Positions 1 through 5,645 of a DNA stretch of 5,645 nt are shown here, piece by piece; positions within the stretch are counted from its first letter, which is position 1; every line of letters begins with the position of its first letter. Position numbers and translations under genes: made by a program. A model generated the notes under the pieces. The model saw nothing but the letters and a program-made list of their open reading frames with translations, was not told the DNA's origin and ran no database searches. Location: NCBI GenBank assembly GCA_009775375.1, contig VSPO01000153.1, positions 1 to 5,645 on the forward strand, written 5' to 3'. The DNA comes from Muribaculaceae bacterium. Lineage in GTDB: Bacteria > Bacteroidota > Bacteroidia > Bacteroidales > Muribaculaceae.

Positions 1-77
1 GGGCAAAGTTAACACTTTCCCTTGAATCTACATCATTTAGGCTCCATAACGTTGCACTTCGTTTTGGAATCTACAAA

Positions 78-995
78 TTATTTTTGAGAATTTTCGCCTC
101 CTACGTTTTCCCGTTGAGGAATCTCTGTCTGACCGCCTTCGGCAGCCCCTTCAATCGCCTCCACCGCATCCTTTATCGCATCCTTCTTATTGCGCTTCAA
201 TGGAATGGTATAAATCAGGGAGAATGATGCCGATATGTTGGACGACGCGCCATAGCCGGGGATGAACCACGGGTCGGAATTCGTGCCCTTGCTGCCCTTG
301 AACTTGAATCGATAGCGAAAATCCCAGCCCATGGATATGTTTTTCCATATTTTGACCTTCACTCCGCCAAGAACTTCTCCATACAGGGCATGTGCCTTCT
401 GATTCATAACGGAAAAGGAATTGCTTTGATCCCAATACGGCGAATTTATCGTGATGTCGGTGATGTCATACTTAAATGAGGAATAACCTCCACGCACTCC
501 GACATGGATTTGATAGTCGGGATTGCTCTTATAGAGAAAATTGTAGTTGGCCCCTATTTTCGCATATAGCGACGGCTTCCCTTTATAGTGGAAATTTCCC
601 TCCTCCAGACGATTGTCGGCAAAACCTATGCCGAGCTCCACAACAGGTTGAATCCAATTGTGGAGGGATAGCTCGGCCCAGACGTCGATGCTGGCATGTT
701 TCTGACCGGCAAGTTGCATGACGGCGTCGAAGAAATTTACGCCGAAACTCATTGACTCCAGCAAAGGATAGACCGGACCCGGACGCGCAGTCTTGACAGT
801 ATCCAGATCTGCGAGAAACAAGACCGGCTCCTCAAGGGGATTGCCATGCTTGTCATAATAATGCAATACGGGTTGACGGGGCTTGGTCTTGTCGTTGTCG
901 ACAGGCGTGATTTTCTTCTGCCCGTAGACAGGAGCGCAGACAATCAGAAGAACCAGCACAAACAGGCCGCTTATGGATATATCTTTTATTCTCAT
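78..995 (-). CDS. DUF6048-type outer-membrane beta-barrel-like protein
   Basis: Predicted 305-residue exported protein of unknown function. Residues 1-25 form a signal peptide: basic start (MRIK), hydrophobic core at about 10-20, and a likely cut at VYG|Q. After a Pro/Lys-rich linker (about 27-75), residues 80-266 consist of alternating hydrophobic/polar stretches rich in Gly, Tyr and Phe, such as ASIDVWAEL, SLYAKIGANYNF, YQIHVGVRGGYS and ISASFSLIYTIPL. This pattern fits a small outer-membrane barrel of about eight strands. A WFIPGYG stretch at 243-249 stands out. The barrel-like part ends near residue 266 and is followed by a charged tail of about 40 residues (KRNKKDAIKDAVEAIEGAAEGG...), unusual because barrels normally end on the last strand. 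The start ATG overlaps the stop of the lipoprotein gene upstream by four bases (992-995), so it is probably translationally coupled and last in the visible operon. The DUF6048 name is from memory of the family and its DUF6452 neighbour. Export and barrel character are inferred from sequence; function is unknown. Confidence 0.8.
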   Translation of the reverse strand: MRIKDISISGLFVLVLLIVCAPVYGQKKITPVDNDKTKPRQPVLHYYDKHGNPLEEPVLFLADLDTVKTARPGPVYPLLESMSFGVNFFDAVMQLAGQKHASIDVWAELSLHNWIQPVVELGIGFADNRLEEGNFHYKGKPSLYAKIGANYNFLYKSNPDYQIHVGVRGGYSSFKYDITDITINSPYWDQSNSFSVMNQKAHALYGEVLGGVKVKIWKNISMGWDFRYRFKFKGSKGTNSDPWFIPGYGASSNISASFSLIYTIPLKRNKKDAIKDAVEAIEGAAEGGQTEIPQRENVGGENSQK

Positions 996-1525
996 GATTC
1001 GTTATCTCCGGTTGAAACCCTGAAATATATTCGGAGGTTCTCAATGTTAGCATTATCTATCATTCCATTCGGGCAAACCACAGAGTCGATGACGTGGCGA
1101 GTGGAGATGATGTCGGTCATTTTATAGTCGTAGACCACTCCGCAAGCCGACGATACGAACCATGGGATTATCTCGTATTGGAAAGTGATTGTGTCGGAGA
1201 CGCGAAGCATCCCCAAATCTCCGCTTTCATATTTTATGACATAGGAAGTGGATCCCTGATCAATCCGAAATGGCAGATAACTTTGGCTCAGGCCGGAAAC
1301 GGAATCATGGAGGATACTGTCGCCAGGGGCGCCTAACCCATATATGCTTATCATATCAAGCGTTACCTGCCGGGGAGTCTCCTCAGAGCTGTAGAATCCG
1401 GCAAGCGGGAGGGAATTCTTATTGTCGAGACATTCTTCATTGGAGCACGACATACATAAAGCCAATCCCAACGGGATTGCAAACGCCGCAATCCTCGCGA
1501 TGCCATATCTAAAAACGCGGATCAT
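992..1525 (-). CDS. DUF6452-type lipoprotein
   Basis: Predicted 177-residue lipoprotein of unknown function. The N-terminus has basic residues (Arg3, Arg6, Arg11), a hydrophobic core at about 12-23, and a Cys at 27 in CMSC|SNEEC that is the likely lipidated residue. The lipobox is degenerate, with Cys at -3, as is common in Bacteroidota. Acidic residues at +3 and +4 after the Cys resemble the surface-export signals reported for Bacteroidota lipoproteins. The segment that follows (DNKNSLPLAGFYS, then IYGLGAPGDSIL, then LPFRIDQGSTSYVIKY) is typical of the DUF6452 family as I recall it, and the rest is beta-rich. Other cysteines lie at 24, 32, 128 and 151. Both ends are coupled: its ATG overlaps the glycosyltransferase stop by four bases (1522-1525), and its own TGA overlaps the barrel gene start (992-995). 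The lipoprotein is probably a partner of that barrel protein, which is inference from adjacency. The family name is less certain than the lipoprotein call. Confidence 0.8.
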   Translation of the reverse strand: MIRVFRYGIARIAAFAIPLGLALCMSCSNEECLDNKNSLPLAGFYSSEETPRQVTLDMISIYGLGAPGDSILHDSVSGLSQSYLPFRIDQGSTSYVIKYESGDLGMLRVSDTITFQYEIIPWFVSSACGVVYDYKMTDIISTRHVIDSVVCPNGMIDNANIENLRIYFRVSTGDNES

Positions 1526-2472
1526 ATCTCTTCTGCTATAAGGTAGTTGTTACGCTCCGGGGAGTTTCTCGTGATGAGTTCCCCTATGAATCCCGACAAG
1601 AAAAACTGCAGACCCATTATCATGGCGGCAAGCGAAAGATAGAAATAGACGGACTTCGTCACGTAGAAATGATACGTCTCGCTATTCATGCTGACTATCT
1701 TCAGAACCAATACCACAAGGACCGCCAACAGGCCGAGGATGAACATCATCGAACCAAGCAAGCCGAAAATATGCATGGGCTTCACGCCAAATTTCGATTG
1801 AAACCACAACGTGCCTAAATCAAGATAGCCATTAACGAAACGATCAAGTCCGAACTTCGTGTGGCCGTATTTCCTTGCCTGATGATGCACCACCTTCTCC
1901 CCTATTTTCCTATAACCGGCGTTTTTCGCAAGATAGGGAATGTAGCGATGCATGTCGCCGTATACCTCTATATGCTTCACCACCGCATTGCGGTAGGCTT
2001 TAAGGCCACAGTTGAAGTCATGCAGGTTTTTTATGCCGCTGACTTTCCTTGCCGTGGCATTAAACAATTTGGTGGGAAGCGTCTTCGACAAGGGATCATA
2101 GCGTTTCTTTTTCCAACCGGAAACAAGGTCATACCCCTCCTCTTTTATCATTTTATAAAGGCCGGGAATCTCGTCCGGGCTATCCTGAAGGTCGGCGTCC
2201 ATCGTAATCACCACATCGCCCTTGGCTCTGCGGAAGCCCGTGTTCAATGCCGGCGACTTTCCGTAATTACGCGAAAAGGAGACTGCATGAATCCGGTCGT
2301 TGCGATTGGCAAGCGATTTGATCGTATCCAGCGAACGGTCGGTAGATCCGTCGTCGATAAACAGAATCTCATAACTGAATCCGTTTTCCTCCATCACCCG
2401 CTCAATCCAGGAAGTCAGTTCCGGAAGCGATTCTTCTTCGTTGTAAAGCGGTATTACTACTGAAATATCCAT
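1522..2472 (-). CDS. Family 2 glycosyltransferase, polyprenyl-phosphate sugar synthase type (GtrB/DPM1-like)
   Basis: A 316-residue inner-membrane glycosyltransferase with a GT-A fold. Proteins of this shape move a sugar from a nucleotide donor to undecaprenyl phosphate on the cytoplasmic face. Visible motifs: the family 2 start MDISVVIPLYNEEESL (1-16), nucleotide-binding DDGST (40-44), metal-binding DAD with QD (92-94, 96-97), HDFNCGLKAYR (151-161) and a basic HHQARKYGHTKF stretch (196-207). These match the DPM1/GtrB branch. Two membrane helices follow at about 235-260 and 273-298, then a short tail that would be cytoplasmic. Length is normal for the GtrB-like group (300-340). The start is secure because the conserved first beta strand begins at residue 2. 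It lies 97 bases after the DUF4199 stop codon and overlaps the lipoprotein gene by ATGA. The sugar (glucose, mannose, GlcNAc or other) cannot be read from the sequence. No GtrA-type flippase is recognised, although the upstream four-helix protein is a candidate partner by position. Confidence 0.92.
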   Translation of the reverse strand: MDISVVIPLYNEEESLPELTSWIERVMEENGFSYEILFIDDGSTDRSLDTIKSLANRNDRIHAVSFSRNYGKSPALNTGFRRAKGDVVITMDADLQDSPDEIPGLYKMIKEEGYDLVSGWKKKRYDPLSKTLPTKLFNATARKVSGIKNLHDFNCGLKAYRNAVVKHIEVYGDMHRYIPYLAKNAGYRKIGEKVVHHQARKYGHTKFGLDRFVNGYLDLGTLWFQSKFGVKPMHIFGLLGSMMFILGLLAVLVVLVLKIVSMNSETYHFYVTKSVYFYLSLAAMIMGLQFFLSGFIGELITRNSPERNNYLIAEEI

Positions 2473-2573
2473 TGTCTGAAATTATATATCCAAGTCCGCG
2501 ATATGCAACTCCGGCAATTCTTGATGATCCTCCCTGCCATATGATTCGCGGCCCCTTGTTAGTTCTTTTATGA

Positions 2574-3116
2574 TTATCTAAACATGTCTGCGGTCTTTCT
2601 TTTCTTGGATGCCGACAGGATGCCTGCAAGCAACATCGAAAGCATCGACCCCACAAAGCATGAAAACCATCCTATCGTCGTCACGAACTGCATCCCCGAA
2701 GGCAGCCGGCGCGATTCCAGTGCGCTGCGCATCACCGTCGTCATGTCGACATATTCCGCTGCTACAGGCGAAGCCTCTATCGTGGAAAGCGTGGTGGAGA
2801 CGTAGGAGGCTATGAATCCTGGGTTTATGACGACAAGATAGAGAGCTGAAAACAAGGAGCATATAAGCGTCCCGAATATGACAGAATATATGCCAAACAA
2901 CCACAAGGCCGAAAACTTGCCGTAGGAAGGACATGCCTTAGCCAATCTCTTCATGTAGTATCCAAGAAGCACGGGGAATCCCAGGGCCAGCAAAGGGACA
3001 AGCATCGGCAAGGCCGGCATGCTGAGGCTGAACAAAACGCATGCCGACATGCCAATCAGATAGATTCCTATCGGCAAACCGGCCTCAGCCGCATATTTAT
3101 ATACTGATTTATCCAT
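2574..3116 (-). CDS. DUF4199-type four-helix membrane protein
   Basis: A 180-residue integral membrane protein of unknown function. Hydrophobic segments lie at about 14-33, 36-55, 68-97 (long) and 144-167, giving four predicted helices with both ends in the cytoplasm. The C-terminal KKRK at 171-174 agrees with an inside tail. Between helices 3 and 4 is a non-membrane loop of about 45 residues (98-142) that would be periplasmic. Size and layout fit DUF4199, a Bacteroidota family often found directly upstream of a family 2 glycosyltransferase, as here. It is the first gene of the minus-strand operon, about 70 bases downstream of the predicted transcription start. The start was chosen because it is the ATG nearest that promoter that keeps helix 1 complete. 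By position and helix count it could serve the glycosyltransferase as GtrA serves GtrB, but no sequence motif shows this. Confidence 0.82.
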   Translation of the reverse strand: MDKSVYKYAAEAGLPIGIYLIGMSACVLFSLSMPALPMLVPLLALGFPVLLGYYMKRLAKACPSYGKFSALWLFGIYSVIFGTLICSLFSALYLVVINPGFIASYVSTTLSTIEASPVAAEYVDMTTVMRSALESRRLPSGMQFVTTIGWFSCFVGSMLSMLLAGILSASKKRKTADMFR

Positions 3117-3192
3117 ATTTTATTTGTATAAGGCTTATGGTCTACTCAAAACTCCTGTTATGAATCATCGCCATTGCCTTCTTTTTAAGCTA

Positions 3193-3223
3193 CAAAATTA
3201 CCATTAATTTGCAAGAATTCAAA
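3193..3223 (-). promoter_or_regulatory. Bacteroides-type promoter for the DUF4199-glycosyltransferase operon
   Basis: Read on the minus strand, TTTG (3223-3220) is followed after 19 bases by TAATTTTG (3200-3193). Both match the Bacteroidota primary sigma factor consensus TTTG-N19-21-TAnnTTTG with no mismatch in the fixed positions. Transcription would start near 3187-3185, leaving a leader of about 70 bases before the ATG at 3116. The promoter shares DNA with the divergent one driving the nuclease gene. The call rests on consensus match and correct placement, with no experimental evidence. Confidence 0.7.
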
Positions 3224-3239
3224 ATGATTTGTAATTTTG
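3208..3239 (+). promoter_or_regulatory. Bacteroides-type promoter for the nuclease-mnmE operon
   Basis: TTTG at 3208-3211 is followed after 20 bases by TAATTTTG at 3232-3239, an exact match to TTTG-N19-21-TAnnTTTG. Transcription would start near 3245-3247, giving a leader of about 60 bases to the ATG at 3307, or about 110 to the alternative ATG at 3355. Because nuclease and mnmE overlap and no other promoter is apparent between them, this promoter probably drives both. It interleaves with the minus-strand promoter: each -33 element lies inside the other promoter's spacer. Confidence 0.72.
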
Positions 3240-3306
3240 TATTCGGCAATATTTCATGAAATGACGGGATTTCTAATGCAGAAATAATCCAACCGTCTAA
3301 GAATCA

Positions 3307-4242
3307 ATGTCAATAAATTCCATTTGGATCAACATCTACACAGCATCAGCAGACATGTCAAGAAGACGAAAAAAGAAACGGACCAAAACCAATCCAATCA
3401 AGGTATTCGGATATCTCCTATGTTTTGCCATTACCGCATTCGGATGCCTGATGGCCGCGAATATGTCGAAGAATCATGATTTCAACATCTTCCGGAATGA
3501 TAGCTCTTCAGATTCCGGCATTCCCAAAGCCAGCAACGCAAAGCATTACCCTGCTCTTGAGACAGTGACCCTGCCGGATTCATTACCTTCCCAAGTAAAG
3601 GAATATATCGGGTTTACAATCTCCTTTAACAAGCTCAACAAGACACCCAATTACGTGGCATGGGAACTTCTCGACAAAGAAACTTCCGGGGATAAGAAAA
3701 GGAGCAATAAATTTTGGACCGATTCCGATATTGAAGGCTGCCCCTACACGTCAGACTATACACGGTCAGGTTATGACAGAGGCCACATGTGTCCTTCGGC
3801 CGACCAAAAATGGAGTCCGCAGGCAATGGAGGATTGTTTCGTCATGGCCAACATTTGCCCACAAACCCACGCTCTTAACAATGGGGCTTGGAAAACGCTC
3901 GAAAACAAAGAGAGGCAATGGGCTAAAAGAGATTCGGCGATAATGATAATAGCCGGACCGATATATAATGAATCGGATACAAGCCGTATAGGTTATTCTT
4001 CAGTGAGGGTCCCCGGCGCATTTTTCAAGGTGCTGCTGTCGCCATATACCGACCAACCCAAGGCCATAGCATTCGTATATCCCAATATGACCGCCCCGGG
4101 CAACATGCAAAACTATGCCATGAGCGTGGATGAGCTTGAGAAAATGACCGGGTATGACTTTTTCCCGGCGCTGCCGGATGAAATCGAAAAGGAAGTGGAA
4201 TCTTCTTTCTCTTTTAAAGAATGGAACAAATCAACAAAATGA
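3307..4242 (+). CDS. Membrane-anchored DNA/RNA non-specific endonuclease (Serratia nuclease family, beta-beta-alpha metal)
   Basis: A 311-residue sugar-non-specific nuclease predicted to cut DNA and RNA with Mg2+. The catalytic domain spans about 80-290. The signature DRGH is at 157-160, with His160 as the general base. NICPQ gives Asn182 and NNGAWKTLENKER gives Asn191, Glu199 and Arg203. The spacings Asn182-Asn191-Glu199-Arg203 (9, 8, 4) equal those of Serratia nuclease Asn110-Asn119-Glu127-Arg131, so the active site looks intact. A hydrophobic segment at about 33-51, preceded by a strongly basic stretch (RRRKKKRTK, 19-27), suggests an uncleaved N-terminal anchor with the enzyme facing the periplasm. 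Cys47 could instead be a poor lipobox. The longest frame is given. The ATG at 3355 (residue 17, MSRRRKKK) would put the basic stretch at the very start and is equally or more plausible. The stop overlaps the mnmE start as ATGA (4239-4242). Role may be nucleic-acid scavenging or defence, which the sequence cannot decide. Confidence 0.92.
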   Translation: MSINSIWINIYTASADMSRRRKKKRTKTNPIKVFGYLLCFAITAFGCLMAANMSKNHDFNIFRNDSSSDSGIPKASNAKHYPALETVTLPDSLPSQVKEYIGFTISFNKLNKTPNYVAWELLDKETSGDKKRSNKFWTDSDIEGCPYTSDYTRSGYDRGHMCPSADQKWSPQAMEDCFVMANICPQTHALNNGAWKTLENKERQWAKRDSAIMIIAGPIYNESDTSRIGYSSVRVPGAFFKVLLSPYTDQPKAIAFVYPNMTAPGNMQNYAMSVDELEKMTGYDFFPALPDEIEKEVESSFSFKEWNKSTK

Positions 4243-5645
4243 CACAAGCCGACACGATAGCCGCAGTGTCGACCCCGAACGGCACGGGAGGAATCGCCGT
4301 GATAAGGATATCCGGTAGTGATGCTCTAAGAATAGTCAGCGGCGCTTGGATTGGCAAAAATTTAGCCGACATGGAGACCCATAAGGCTACGCTCGGGAAA
4401 TACGTGGCCACATCAGGAGAGATTCTTGACGAGGCAGTGGCCACCGTCTTCAGAAATCCGAAATCATTTACGGGAGAAGATGTCGTGGAATTGTCTGTCC
4501 ATGGGTCGAGATGGATACAGCGCGAGATATTGTCCGACCTCATAAGAAGGGGAGCAAGGACCGCCATGAACGGAGAATTCACTCAAAGAGCCTTCATAAA
4601 CGGACGAATTGACCTGGCGCAGGCTGAAGGGATCGCCGACCTCATAGCCTCTTCTTCAAAAGCCTCCCACGCTTTGGCCATATCTCAGACAAGGGGACGT
4701 TTCTCTCAAGAGCTCGACGACCTGAGAAATCAACTAATCGACTTCGCCTCATTGCTGGAGCTTGAGTTGGACTTTTCCGAGGAAGACGTGGAATTCGCCG
4801 ACAGGATAAAACTCCTTTTGCTGGCGGAAGCGGCAAATGACAGGATACGCCGGCTGACTCGGTCGTATTCCGCAGGGTCGGTAATCAAAGACGGTTTGCC
4901 CGTTGTCATCGCCGGGGTGCCAAATGCCGGCAAATCGTCGCTGTTGAATCTCATGATAGGCGAAGACAAGGCTATCGTGACAGACATTCCCGGCACAACC
5001 CGCGACTTGATAGAAGACACGATAGAGATTGACGGCATACTATTTAGGTTGACGGATACAGCAGGTCTTCGCGTATCAAATGATATCGTGGAGGCTACGG
5101 GCATTGAGAAGGCGAAAGCAAAGATGAGAGCCTCAAGGATAGTCATATGGATGCTCGATCCCTCCACTTCTACCCTCCCCCAGATAGAAGAACTAAAGAG
5201 TTTTATTTCCGAGCAAGAGAGCTCGAAAATAATTATTCTCTGCAACAAATGCGACATCGAGGAAAACATCTCCAAGGTCGAAGCTTTGGAATTGACAATT
5301 AAAGAGCTTGCAGATAATGCCGGAAAGAGCGCACATTGGATTGCCGATCCAATAAGGTTCAGCGCAAAGACGGGGGAAGGAATCGACATACTCCACGAGA
5401 CACTCTCCCGGATAGCACAGGACGGCATTGACATATACAACGAACCAATCGTCACCAACGCCCGCCACTACGAAGCCCTCTATAAAGGCCAACAAGCCTT
5501 AACGAGAGCGATAGCCGGCATAAAAGATGGCCTGACCGCCGACTTCATCTCTCAAGACGTAAGAGAAACCCTTCACCACATCGGCACAATCACAGGCTCC
5601 ATCACCACCCCCGACCTCCTCTCAACCATCTTCTCCAGATTCTGC
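4239..5645 (+). CDS. mnmE: tRNA uridine-5-carboxymethylaminomethyl(34) synthesis GTPase MnmE (3' end cut by window)
   Basis: MnmE works with MnmG to build the cmnm5 group on the wobble uridine (U34) of certain tRNAs, using a folate one-carbon unit and K+-stimulated GTP hydrolysis. In the 469 visible residues, the N-terminal folate-binding domain shows VIRISG (21-26), FTGEDVVELSVHG (77-89) and AFINGRIDLAQAE (118-130). The inserted G domain has P-loop GVPNAGKSS (226-234), switch TDIPGTTRD (248-256), DTAGL (273-277), NKCD (336-339) and SAK (375-377). Helical segments flank it. The last codon is the Cys of the C-terminal CIGK motif (FSRFC), so only about IGK and the stop are missing; full length would be about 472, against 454 in E. 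coli. Arg123 stands where E. coli has folate-contacting Lys120, a conservative change. The ATG at 4239 overlaps the nuclease stop by four bases. An in-frame ATG at 4221 would add MEQINK and cannot be excluded. Synonymous codon use drifts to C-ending codons near the 3' end. Confidence 0.97.
   Translation, partial: MTQADTIAAVSTPNGTGGIAVIRISGSDALRIVSGAWIGKNLADMETHKATLGKYVATSGEILDEAVATVFRNPKSFTGEDVVELSVHGSRWIQREILSDLIRRGARTAMNGEFTQRAFINGRIDLAQAEGIADLIASSSKASHALAISQTRGRFSQELDDLRNQLIDFASLLELELDFSEEDVEFADRIKLLLLAEAANDRIRRLTRSYSAGSVIKDGLPVVIAGVPNAGKSSLLNLMIGEDKAIVTDIPGTTRDLIEDTIEIDGILFRLTDTAGLRVSNDIVEATGIEKAKAKMRASRIVIWMLDPSTSTLPQIEELKSFISEQESSKIIILCNKCDIEENISKVEALELTIKELADNAGKSAHWIADPIRFSAKTGEGIDILHETLSRIAQDGIDIYNEPIVTNARHYEALYKGQQALTRAIAGIKDGLTADFISQDVRETLHHIGTITGSITTPDLLSTIFSRFC

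Larger units (their letters stand above)
3191..3241. repeat. Perfect 11-bp inverted repeat formed by two divergent -7 regions
   Basis: TACAAAATTAC at 3191-3201 is the exact reverse complement of GTAATTTTGTA at 3231-3241, with 29 bases between the arms. Each arm contains one TAnnTTTG element, and the identity extends one base before and two bases after it as well as through both unconstrained n positions. The arms therefore match beyond what the promoter consensus requires. They could also serve as a symmetric operator. An EcoRI-type palindrome GAATTC (3215-3220) lies near the centre but is offset by about 1.5 bases, so it is probably incidental. Confidence 0.7.

Noticed and set aside
4..11. 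Minus-strand TAACTTTG (plus-strand CAAAGTTA) as a -7 element for a gene beyond the left edge
   Set aside because: It matches TAnnTTTG, but no TTTG is present 19-21 bases upstream and the downstream gene lies outside the window, so it cannot be supported.
24..75. Direct repeat GAATCTACA at 24-32 and 67-75
   Set aside because: Two 9-base copies in an AT-rich intergenic stretch are too short and too few to distinguish from chance, and they have no hairpin or array context.
1861..2463. A 200-codon open frame on the plus strand opposite the glycosyltransferase gene
   Set aside because: It lies entirely antisense to a gene with clear family 2 motifs, its translation shows no recognisable domain, and it has no promoter-like sequence. 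It is a by-product of the codon use of the real gene.
2473..2573. Possible second promoter in the 101-base gap before the glycosyltransferase gene
   Set aside because: There is an AT-rich TATATAAT on the minus strand just before the start codon, but no TAnnTTTG with a spaced TTTG, and a start there would be almost leaderless. No hairpin terminator is visible either, so readthrough from the DUF4199 gene is the simpler view.
3307..4242. The nuclease as part of a CRISPR, toxin-antitoxin or phage-defence system
   Set aside because: There are no repeats, no immunity-protein-like or antitoxin-like neighbour and no mobile-element genes. Its visible neighbours are mnmE and envelope genes, so a defence-island reading is not supported.
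4730..5458. A 242-codon minus-strand open frame inside mnmE
   Set aside because: The predicted product is very Ser-rich and low in complexity, as expected from the reverse of mnmE codons, and the opposite strand carries all five G-domain motifs.

Overview
The window looks like chromosomal DNA from a Bacteroidota, most likely order Bacteroidales and perhaps a Muribaculaceae-like gut commensal. Three lines support this. Three genes encode proteins resembling families largely confined to Bacteroidota (DUF4199, DUF6452, DUF6048). No start codon has a clear Shine-Dalgarno sequence. The intergenic promoters fit the Bacteroides consensus TTTG-N19-21-TAnnTTTG instead of the E. coli -35/-10. Taxonomy below order is inference.

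Left arm (about 78-3116, all on the minus strand, transcribed right to left). The order is a four-helix DUF4199-type membrane protein, a family 2 glycosyltransferase with two C-terminal membrane helices (polyprenyl-phosphate sugar synthase type), a small DUF6452-type lipoprotein, and a DUF6048-type outer-membrane beta-barrel-like protein. The last three are joined by two 4-base ATGA overlaps. The set looks like an envelope operon, with proteins predicted for the inner membrane (DUF4199, glycosyltransferase) and outer membrane (lipoprotein, barrel).

Centre (3117-3306). This 190-base AT-rich gap holds two divergent promoters that match the Bacteroides consensus and physically interleave. Their -7 elements form a perfect 11-bp inverted repeat, so the two operons probably cannot be initiated at the same moment.

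Right arm (3307-5645, plus strand). A membrane-anchored DNA/RNA non-specific endonuclease (Serratia nuclease fold, DRGH motif, all catalytic positions intact) is followed, through another ATGA overlap, by mnmE, the tRNA-U34-modifying GTPase. mnmE is cut by the window edge at the cysteine of its C-terminal CIGK motif, so only about three residues and the stop codon are missing.

I see no RNA gene, mobile element, CRISPR array, or convincing factor-independent terminator. Most of the window reads as ordinary housekeeping and envelope DNA. The items most worth a second look are the interleaved promoters, the nuclease-mnmE coupling, and the uncharacterised glycosyltransferase/lipoprotein/barrel cassette.
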